Assembly (NCBI GenBank): GCA_945283395.1
Contig: CALYQH010000117.1
Span: 1-5,104 of the forward strand
Direction of reading: 5' to 3'
DNA from: an uncultured Ventosimonas sp.
GTDB lineage: Bacteria > Pseudomonadota > Gammaproteobacteria > Pseudomonadales > Pseudomonadaceae
Length of the DNA: 5,104 nt
Part shown: positions 1 to 5,104 of the stretch, in pieces
How the letters are laid out: every line of letters begins with the position of its first letter
How positions within the stretch are numbered: the first letter of the stretch is position 1
The notes under the pieces: generated by a model
Told to the model about the DNA's origin: nothing
The model's database searches: none
The model's input: only the letters and a program-made list of their open reading frames with translations
Program-made: the position numbers and the translations under genes

Positions 1-558
1 ATCACCAATACGGGTTATGATGAATGCTTTCATGGCTGCTGCACCATTTTTAGGCTCGGTATAGTAAAAACCTATTAATAAATAACTACATAAGCCTACA
101 CCTTCCCAACCAAAATAAAGAAATAGGATATCATCACCTAAAATTAGTATTAACATACAGGCTACGAATAGGTTCATATAAGCAAAGAAGCGCGAATAGC
201 CTTCTTCGCCGCGCATATACCAAGAAGCAAATAGATGAATTAAAAAGCCTACTCCAGTAACCACACAAAGCATGGTAATGGATAAAGTATCTAAATAAAA
301 ACTTAGCTTAGGATTGAATACTGATTTAGCTGGATTTATAGGATCAGCTACATTAATCCAAGACCAAAGCGGTACATAAGGATCAACAATATGCCCAGCT
401 AAAAAGTTAATAGTTACCCATGCGGCAGCTAAAGCAGCGAGGCCAATAGAACCTACTCCAATTATTGCTGATATCTGTTCACTTAAACGCCCTCTAGAGA
501 AAGCTAAAATTAAAAAGCCAAGAAGAGGGAAACCAACTGTTAAATATACTAGGTTCAT
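1..558 (-). CDS. nuoL: NADH-quinone oxidoreductase subunit L (NuoL), N-terminal 186 residues, cut by window edge
   Basis: NuoL is the most distal antiporter-like membrane subunit of complex I and takes part in proton translocation. I translated the open frame from the ATG at 558-556 down to position 1 and found no stop; the gene continues beyond the window, and the family is normally about 610 residues. The start reads [15 protein letters not shown], followed by [17 protein letters not shown], much like E. coli NuoL. Several hydrophobic membrane segments are visible, then [14 protein letters not shown] and the antiporter signature around [17 protein letters not shown]. The key transmembrane glutamate of that signature is residue 152 (E144 in E. 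coli by my alignment). The window ends at Asp186 of ITRIGD, equivalent to E. coli Asp178. The loop near residues 55-85 is about 8 residues longer than in E. coli. The start codon overlaps the nuoK stop (ATGA), and only a weak ribosome binding site precedes it, so translational coupling to nuoK is likely. Family assignment is very secure. Confidence 0.97.
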   Translation of the reverse strand, partial: MNLVYLTVGFPLLGFLILAFSRGRLSEQISAIIGVGSIGLAALAAAWVTINFLAGHIVDPYVPLWSWINVADPINPAKSVFNPKLSFYLDTLSITMLCVVTGVGFLIHLFASWYMRGEEGYSRFFAYMNLFVACMLILILGDDILFLYFGWEGVGLCSYLLIGFYYTEPKNGAAAMKAFIITRIGD

Positions 559-911
559 CCGTGCATCTCACTTGCTGCATCAATATCAATAGTATGGAAA
601 CGACGATAAAGTTGTAATAATAACGCTAAACCAATGGCAGCTTCAGCGGCTGCTAAGGCAATAATCATAATATACATAGCTTGCCCATCAGCAGCATGGA
701 TCAGTATTTGCTGACCATGAATAACTTTTTTCGTTACTGTGGTATGAGCACTACCTGCTACAATAAAAGCTAATGCTGCTGAGTTCATCATTACTTCTAA
801 GCTCATTAAGATAAATAACAGGTCACGCCGTACCACAAGGCCTATTAAACCTAAACAAAAGAGGATAGCTGAAACAATTAGACCATGCTCAAGAGGAATA
901 TTTTCAAACAT
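555..911 (-). CDS. nuoK: NADH-quinone oxidoreductase subunit K (NuoK), with an enlarged TM2-TM3 loop
   Basis: NuoK is the small, three-helix, MrpC-like membrane subunit of complex I that lies between NuoJ and the antiporter subunits in the proton path. I chose the ATG at 911-909 (118 residues, [11 protein letters not shown]) because homologues begin a few residues before IPLEHGL. The frame stays open to a GTG at 935, but that extension would read AGG-AGG, the ribosome binding site itself, as arginine codons. Membrane segments lie at about 6-26, 31-53 and 78-101. The two conserved buried glutamates are present: Glu39 in LMSLEVMMN (E. coli E36) and Glu90 in AAAEAAIG (E. coli E72). The cytoplasmic arginine pair after TM1 is Arg28-Arg29. 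The TM2-TM3 loop, residues 55-74, has about 15 more residues than in E. coli, which accounts for most of the length difference from the usual 100-102. The gene begins 4 bases after the nuoJ stop and overlaps nuoL by 4. Confidence 0.96.
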   Translation of the reverse strand: MFENIPLEHGLIVSAILFCLGLIGLVVRRDLLFILMSLEVMMNSAALAFIVAGSAHTTVTKKVIHGQQILIHAADGQAMYIMIIALAAAEAAIGLALLLQLYRRFHTIDIDAASEMHG

Positions 912-915
912 AATT

Positions 916-1419
916 TTAACTCTTCGCCTCCTCACGTCCTAGGTGATATGCCGTAACCAAAGCGGCTAATAACAGCATAGAAGCTAATTCTACTGCCAAT
1001 AAATAAGTGCTAAAAAGTGACAAACCAACATCAACAGGAGGAACAGTAGTATGGCCGATAGTTTGATGATTATTGCCACTACAAATAACGATAATTAGTT
1101 CAGTCAGTAAAATAAAAGATAATATAACAGGGCCAATCCATGTTTTAGGTGCTAGCCATTGCAATTCCTGATTAATAGTTTTAGTTCCTAAGTTGAGCAT
1201 CATCACTACGAAAACAAATAGCACCATGATGGCACCTGCATAGACTATGATTTCTAAAGCTCCAGCAAACGGAGCTCCTAAACTGAAAAAGCACATAGCC
1301 ACAGCTAACAAAGAGACAACTAAATATAGTAACGCATGCACAGGTTTACTGTTAGAAATCACCAAAAGTGTTGCAACTATAGCAACTAATGATGAGAGGT
1401 AAAAACAAAATGCTGTCAT
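916..1419 (-). CDS. nuoJ: NADH-quinone oxidoreductase subunit J (NuoJ)
   Basis: NuoJ is a five-helix membrane subunit of complex I, equivalent to mitochondrial ND6, which connects the quinone-binding region to the proton-pumping subunits. The 167-residue product has hydrophobic segments at about 2-22, 28-48, 53-77, 92-112 and 134-160. The most conserved stretch, [20 protein letters not shown] followed by [11 protein letters not shown], forms the third helix. That helix carries the conserved Glu56 and Tyr60 and the glycine-containing pi-bulge region involved in coupling. [15 protein letters not shown] and [20 protein letters not shown] are also typical. The protein stops soon after HLGREE, so it lacks the charged C-terminal tail of E. 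coli NuoJ (184 residues). This is the length I remember for Pseudomonas and Acinetobacter forms. The ATG at 1419 is 12 bases after the nuoI stop and has a good ribosome binding site. The identification is secure. Confidence 0.97.
   Translation of the reverse strand: MTAFCFYLSSLVAIVATLLVISNSKPVHALLYLVVSLLAVAMCFFSLGAPFAGALEIIVYAGAIMVLFVFVVMMLNLGTKTINQELQWLAPKTWIGPVILSFILLTELIIVICSGNNHQTIGHTTVPPVDVGLSLFSTYLLAVELASMLLLAALVTAYHLGREEAKS
927..932 (-). promoter_or_regulatory. Ribosome binding site of nuoK (AGGAGG), supports the ATG start at 911
   Basis: On the minus strand this reads AGGAGG, a perfect Shine-Dalgarno core inside the 3' end of nuoJ. It lies 15 bases before the chosen nuoK ATG, which is longer than the usual spacing. 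A weaker purine run, GAAGAG at 920-925, sits 8 bases before the same ATG and may contribute. The core falls within codons 2 and 3 of the longer GTG-initiated frame, which argues against that start. Confidence 0.6.
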
Positions 1420-1427
1420 AGGTTGTT

Positions 1428-1433
1428 ATCCTT
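1428..1433 (-). promoter_or_regulatory. Ribosome binding site of nuoJ (AAGGAT)
   Basis: The minus strand reads AAGGAT 8 bases before the nuoJ ATG at 1419. It lies in the short nuoI-nuoJ gap and overlaps the TAA stop of nuoI. The spacing is normal and supports the chosen nuoJ start. Confidence 0.6.
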
Positions 1434-1977
1434 AAGGTAACAGACTTTTTACATTAACGGGGTTAGCTTCATTTTCCGCTGCGCCTTTTGGTTTGCCATT
1501 AATGGCCAGACCTGAAAATCTAAAGAAATTATAATCATGATATTTACCCGGCCCAGAGATAAGTAAATCTTCTTTTCCATAAACCATATCTTGCCGTTTA
1601 AATTCAGCTAACTCAAAATCAGGTGTTAATTGAATAGCAGTAGTAGGGCAGGCTTCCTCACACATTCCACAAAAAACACAACGGGAGAAATTTATACGAA
1701 AAAATTCAGGATACCAGCGACCATCTTGTCGTTCAGCTTTTTGTAAAGATATACAACCCACAGGACAGGCTACGGCACAGAGATTACAAGCAACGCAACG
1801 TTCTTCCCCATCAGGGTCTCTAGTAAGCACAATACGACCACGATAACGAGGCGGTAAATAGACTTGTTGTTCAGGATAATTAATAGTATCACGCTTACGA
1901 AAAGCATGACTAAAAATCATCACTATACTTCGTAGCTGAGTATAAGCACCGTGAATCACATGTAATATATATTTCAT
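1432..1977 (-). CDS. nuoI: NADH-quinone oxidoreductase subunit I (NuoI), 2x[4Fe-4S] ferredoxin-like subunit
   Basis: NuoI is the peripheral-arm subunit (mitochondrial TYKY equivalent) that passes electrons through clusters N6a and N6b towards N2 and quinone. The product has 181 residues, against 180 in E. coli. The N-terminal 35 residues or so form the membrane-contacting amphipathic region ([18 protein letters not shown]). After [18 protein letters not shown] come two ferredoxin motifs. The first has cysteines at 61, 64, 67 and 71 ([15 protein letters not shown]), and the second at 100, 103, 106 and 110 ([12 protein letters not shown]). All eight cluster ligands are present, so both clusters should assemble. 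The C-terminal half retains [19 protein letters not shown] and the terminal VKSLLP, close to E. coli. The ATG at 1977 lies 10 bases after the nuoH stop. No internal irregularity is seen. The assignment is certain at family level. Confidence 0.98.
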   Translation of the reverse strand: MKYILHVIHGAYTQLRSIVMIFSHAFRKRDTINYPEQQVYLPPRYRGRIVLTRDPDGEERCVACNLCAVACPVGCISLQKAERQDGRWYPEFFRINFSRCVFCGMCEEACPTTAIQLTPDFELAEFKRQDMVYGKEDLLISGPGKYHDYNFFRFSGLAINGKPKGAAENEANPVNVKSLLP

Positions 1978-1987
1978 AACAGTCTCA

Positions 1988-2977
1988 TTATGCTCCTTGC
2001 GCTAATAACACAAAGAAACCTGTGGCCAAAAGATTAACTAAAGTTAATGGTAAGCAGAATTTCCAACCAAATAACATGACTTGGTCATAACGAGGTCTAG
2101 GTAGAGCCGCACGTATTAAGATAAACGTCATCACAAAAAATAAAGTTTTAATAGCAAACCAGAAAAAGCCTGGTAATACAGGGCCATGCCAGCCACCAAA
2201 AAATAACACACTCATAAGCGATGAAATGAGAACAATACCTACATACTCACCGACAAAGAACATACCCCATTTAAGGCCAGAATACTCTATATGGTAACCA
2301 TCAGCTAAATCTTGTTCAGCTTCTGGTTGATCAAATGGGAAGCGGTGAGTAACAGCAACTCCAGCAATACAAAAGGTACAAAAGCCAAAGAATTGTGGAA
2401 TAACAAACCATAATCCTTGTTGGGCATTAACTATATCATTCATATTGAATGAACCAGATTGTAAAACAACACCCATTAATGCAAGACCTAAAAATACTTC
2501 ATAAGAAAGTGTTTGTGCAGAAGCACGCAACGCTCCTAATAGCGCAAATTTATTATTACTTGACCATCCTGCAAACAGTACAGCGTATACAGCAATGGCG
2601 GCCATAGCTAGAAAGAAAAGTAATGCAATACTAGTATTACTGGCTACTCCCCAAGTGGGGGTTATAGGCACTATGGCATAAGCTATCAATAAAGTACAAA
2701 TAGAGATAAGAGGCGCAATAATAAAGATTAATTTATCTGCAAAAGGAGGAATCCAATCTTCTTTAAAAAACATCTTTATCATGTCAGCAGCAAGCTGTAA
2801 GCAGCCGAAAGGACCTACTCTATTAGGACCATATCTATCTTGCCATAAGCCTAGTAAACGACGTTCAATCCAGCTTAAGAGGGCGGCAAAAACGAACACC
2901 ACTAGCATGATAACCACAGCTTTTACAGCTGAAATAATAATGGCAAGTACTAAATCAGAAGTTAGCCAAGCTATCAT
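1988..2977 (-). CDS. nuoH: NADH-quinone oxidoreductase subunit H (NuoH)
   Basis: NuoH (mitochondrial ND1 equivalent) is the membrane subunit that forms much of the quinone chamber and the entry of the proton-translocation path. The product is 329 residues (325 in E. coli). It has eight predicted membrane helices, at roughly 10-35, 84-104, 116-137, 157-175, 189-210, 237-262, 269-290 and 305-326. Conserved signatures are [20 protein letters not shown] (Glu38), the run through [41 protein letters not shown] (Glu160), the acidic quinone-site loop [20 protein letters not shown] (Asp216, Glu219, Glu221, Asp223, Glu231) and [10 protein letters not shown] near the C-terminus. Compared with E. coli from memory, the third acidic loop position is Asp rather than Glu, a conservative change. 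The ATG at 2977 overlaps the nuoG stop (ATGA) and has a strong ribosome binding site 8 bases upstream. No disruption is seen. Confidence 0.98.
   Translation of the reverse strand: MIAWLTSDLVLAIIISAVKAVVIMLVVFVFAALLSWIERRLLGLWQDRYGPNRVGPFGCLQLAADMIKMFFKEDWIPPFADKLIFIIAPLISICTLLIAYAIVPITPTWGVASNTSIALLFFLAMAAIAVYAVLFAGWSSNNKFALLGALRASAQTLSYEVFLGLALMGVVLQSGSFNMNDIVNAQQGLWFVIPQFFGFCTFCIAGVAVTHRFPFDQPEAEQDLADGYHIEYSGLKWGMFFVGEYVGIVLISSLMSVLFFGGWHGPVLPGFFWFAIKTLFFVMTFILIRAALPRPRYDQVMLFGWKFCLPLTLVNLLATGFFVLLAQGA
1993..1998 (-). promoter_or_regulatory. Probable ribosome binding site of nuoI (AAGGAG)
   Basis: The minus strand reads AAGGAG inside the last codons of nuoH, 15 bases before the nuoI ATG. 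This spacing is long. A weaker ATGAGA at 1983-1988 lies 5 bases before the same start, so ribosomes finishing nuoH may be needed for efficient initiation. Homology to the NuoI N-terminus supports the start at 1977 regardless. Confidence 0.45.
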
Positions 2978-5104
2978 TGTAATTTCTCCTGTAATCCTTG
3001 TAGACTGGCAACATTTTGACCAAACAAGTCCATAGGAATATTAGCAAAGCCTCTGGGTAAACCTATTAAGCCTTTTTCTATACCTGTATTTAAGCGTATG
3101 GTAAGTGCTACTTCTTGACCATTAATAGTCAAAGTCACTAAATCGCCATCTTGTACTTTTTGTTGAGCAGCATCAGCACAGTTAAGAGCTATATAAGGTT
3201 TAACCATACGTTCTTGTATAGGAGCTGCTTTGGCAGAATTTTCCTCAGAGCCAAACAAATGATATAAAGGCACAATACAAAGTTCATTTGCAACTTCAGT
3301 AGTTGTTATGTTGGCCCAAGGCAATAATTGACTCTTATGAGCTATTAATCTGACCCCTGGATCACCTGCTTTTAAATGGCCGCCCACTTCATCTTGGAAT
3401 TTATTCCATGCTTGCGGAGAGTTCCATCCTGGCGACCATGCAAAAGAGATTTGTTGGCGTTCAGCAGAAGTTCCTGCATAGCCCTCCATAGAGAAAGCAA
3501 AGGCAGTATCTTCGTCTTGTGGGGTGCGTGGCTCATGTACACTAATATTGGCTCTCATAGATGTACGACCACTATATCTATGAGGAGCTCTGGCTAATTT
3601 TAAGCCTTTAATACGAAAGGAAGCATCTGGCGCGGCATCCTTTATACCTAGTAAGGATGAGTAAGCATTAGCACAAGCGTTGGTGACTTGATCTAATTGT
3701 GTCCAATCAACTGCTATACCTTGTAAAATACTATAAATAGCATGTATCCAACGCCAACCTTCTTTAACTGCATTAGTTGGGTCATAATAGGTGGGATCAA
3801 ATACTTGGAAGAAGCGCTGGGCTCTTCCTTCTTGGCTAACCAAGGTTCCATCTGCTTCAGCAAAACTAGCTGCGGAAAGTAATAGATCAGCTTTAGCTGA
3901 GGTAGCTGTTATTTGATGATCAATCACTATTACCGAGTGAGCTTTGGCTAAAGCAGCATCTATTAATTTAGGATTAACTCGGCGATATAAGTCATTTTCT
4001 AAAATAACTAAAACATCAGCTTTTTTGTCAATAATAGCAAATAATGCCACTTCTAATGACTGATCTGCCATTAAGCCTATACCTACACTATTTGCCTCAG
4101 GAAAAACTAAACTTAAAGATGCTGGTTTTTCTTTTAATTTTAATGCATTAGCTATATTAGCAGTAGCTTCTAACAATACTTTAGAACCTAATGAACAACC
4201 CGAAATTATGAGTGGCTTATTAGCAGAAGCTAAAACTGTGGCTATTTGTTTTGCTTTTGCTAGTAGAGCAGGGGATATATTATCAATAGTAGGAGCTCTA
4301 TCATCTAATTCATGAGCTATGGCACAGCCCAATTGCGCTAACATTTCAGGTGAAGCGTGAATGGTATCTGTGGCTACATCATCAAGAGAGGTGTTAGCAA
4401 CCGAGGCAATTATAAGAGGATTTTTTTCATGTTGCGCAATATTTTTTACTGCTGCAGCAAGCCAAGGTTGTACACTTTGTTTTGCTGCCAATTCAATAGC
4501 TTTTCCTTTCACAGCTTGGCGTACAGCTAATGCTAAACGGGCCGCCGTTTGTGTCAAATCTTCACCTAAAATTAAGATAGCATCATGTTGTTCTATCTCA
4601 GTAATAGAGGGCGTAGGTAATGGACCATCCTGCATAATTTTAATAGCTAACTTGATACAATCTAGCTCTTTTGTCGCAATGCCAGTAGAGAAATTATCTG
4701 CTCCTACCAATTTACTTAAGGCAAAATTACTTTCTAAACTAGCACGAGGGGAACCTATTCCTATAACTTTTTTATTTTTCAACAGATCAACGGCTGTATC
4801 TAAAGCTTCATCTATTGAAAGAGTTTTTTGTTGTTTAATTAATTGAGGTTGTAAGGGGCGATCTTTACGATTTACATAACCATAACCAAAGCGTCCACGA
4901 TCACAAAGAAAATAACGATTTACTTCACCATTGTAACGATTTTCAATGCGTCGTAATTCACCATAACGTTCACCGGCTGATATATTACAGCCAGAAGAGC
5001 AACCACCACAAATACTTGGGGCAAATTGCATATCCCATTTGCGGTTGTATCGCTCGGAGTGTGTCTTATCAGTAAAGACCCCTGTTGGACAAACTTCAGT
5101 AAGG
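2974..5104 (-). CDS. nuoG: NADH-quinone oxidoreductase subunit G (NuoG), C-terminal 709 residues, 5' end outside window
   Basis: NuoG is the large iron-sulfur subunit of the peripheral arm, related to molybdopterin oxidoreductases. The frame is open to the window edge and reads through the Met at 5031, which is internal: upstream codons give [20 protein letters not shown], matching E. coli NuoG. The whole protein is likely about 900 residues, with the N-terminal clusters (N1b, N5 and most of N4) off-window. The cysteine at 5089-5091 is the last N4 ligand. Four further cysteines, C-x2-C-x3-C-x27-C (codons starting at 5010, 5001, 4989 and 4905), form the N7 site seen in E. coli and Thermus but absent from mitochondria. 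The rest is a molybdopterin-oxidoreductase-like fold without expected cofactor. Well conserved parts are [36 protein letters not shown], the run from [13 protein letters not shown] through [19 protein letters not shown], and [18 protein letters not shown]. The last 80 residues or so resemble the dinucleotide-binding beta-barrel domain. The stop overlaps nuoH. Confidence 0.97.
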   Translation of the reverse strand, partial: LTEVCPTGVFTDKTHSERYNRKWDMQFAPSICGGCSSGCNISAGERYGELRRIENRYNGEVNRYFLCDRGRFGYGYVNRKDRPLQPQLIKQQKTLSIDEALDTAVDLLKNKKVIGIGSPRASLESNFALSKLVGADNFSTGIATKELDCIKLAIKIMQDGPLPTPSITEIEQHDAILILGEDLTQTAARLALAVRQAVKGKAIELAAKQSVQPWLAAAVKNIAQHEKNPLIIASVANTSLDDVATDTIHASPEMLAQLGCAIAHELDDRAPTIDNISPALLAKAKQIATVLASANKPLIISGCSLGSKVLLEATANIANALKLKEKPASLSLVFPEANSVGIGLMADQSLEVALFAIIDKKADVLVILENDLYRRVNPKLIDAALAKAHSVIVIDHQITATSAKADLLLSAASFAEADGTLVSQEGRAQRFFQVFDPTYYDPTNAVKEGWRWIHAIYSILQGIAVDWTQLDQVTNACANAYSSLLGIKDAAPDASFRIKGLKLARAPHRYSGRTSMRANISVHEPRTPQDEDTAFAFSMEGYAGTSAERQQISFAWSPGWNSPQAWNKFQDEVGGHLKAGDPGVRLIAHKSQLLPWANITTTEVANELCIVPLYHLFGSEENSAKAAPIQERMVKPYIALNCADAAQQKVQDGDLVTLTINGQEVALTIRLNTGIEKGLIGLPRGFANIPMDLFGQNVASLQGLQEKLQ
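2985..2990 (-). promoter_or_regulatory. Ribosome binding site of nuoH (AGGAGA)
   Basis: The minus strand reads AGGAGA within the last codons of nuoG, about 7-8 bases before the nuoH ATG. The spacing is optimal. Together with the 4-base nuoG/nuoH overlap, it suggests both independent initiation and coupling to nuoG translation. Confidence 0.65.

Noticed and set aside
912..935. N-terminal extension of NuoK from a GTG at 935
   Set aside because: The extension MRRRRVKI is encoded by the Shine-Dalgarno sequence and the end of nuoJ, and NuoK homologues start at about [10 protein letters not shown].
2781..3035. Plus-strand open frame of 84 codons across the nuoH/nuoG junction
   Set aside because: It lies antisense to two strongly conserved genes, has no recognisable domain, and its low-complexity product is what the complement of hydrophobic coding sequence gives.
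3376..3597. Plus-strand open frame of 73 codons antisense to nuoG
   Set aside because: It is a shadow of the conserved NuoG segment from the ANISVHEPR region onward. No homology is recognised and no separate gene context exists.
4361..4846. Plus-strand open frame of 161 codons antisense to nuoG
   Set aside because: It is the longest shadow frame and rich in Ser, Ala, Cys and Phe, as expected from the antisense of Ala/Lys/Leu-rich coding sequence. The NuoG frame beneath it is intact and matches the family.
5029..5031. This ATG as the start of a shorter NuoG
   Set aside because: The frame continues upstream to the window edge with well-conserved NuoG sequence, including the last N4 cysteine, so this Met is internal.
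1..5104. Mobile elements, CRISPR arrays, tRNA or rRNA genes, terminators, internal promoters
   Set aside because: No gap between genes exceeds 12 bases and every base lies in or next to a nuo gene. I saw no repeats, inverted repeats with T-runs, or RNA gene signatures.

Overview
The window is one uninterrupted piece of a respiratory complex I operon (NADH:ubiquinone oxidoreductase, type I NADH dehydrogenase), read entirely on the minus strand. In transcription order, from high to low coordinates, it holds the C-terminal three quarters of nuoG, then complete nuoH, nuoI, nuoJ and nuoK, then the first 186 codons of nuoL. This is the canonical nuo order. Both window edges cut through genes: nuoG starts above position 5104 and nuoL ends below position 1.

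The source is most likely a gammaproteobacterium with an AT-rich genome. By eye the GC content is a little under 40%, with many A/T-ending codons. The proteins resemble the E. coli/Pseudomonas/Acinetobacter branch of complex I as I remember it: a long NuoG carrying the extra N7 cluster cysteines, NuoI ending in VKSLLP, and NuoK ending in a [12 protein letters not shown] tail. Low-GC lineages such as Moraxellaceae or Orbaceae, or an insect-associated relative, would fit. I cannot place it more precisely from sequence alone.

The genes are packed tightly. nuoG/nuoH and nuoK/nuoL overlap by 4 bases (ATGA), and the other junctions are gaps of 4 to 12 bases. There is no room for a terminator and no stretch without a gene, so the genes are presumably co-transcribed from a promoter outside the window and partly translationally coupled.

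Functionally, NuoG and NuoI belong to the peripheral arm and carry part of the iron-sulfur chain from NADH to quinone. NuoH forms the membrane part of the quinone chamber. NuoJ and NuoK link that chamber to the antiporter-like subunits, of which NuoL is the most distal. All visible catalytic and ligand residues appear intact, with no frameshift or internal stop.

I see no novel system here. The one structural oddity worth checking is an insertion of about 15 residues in the TM2-TM3 loop of NuoK.
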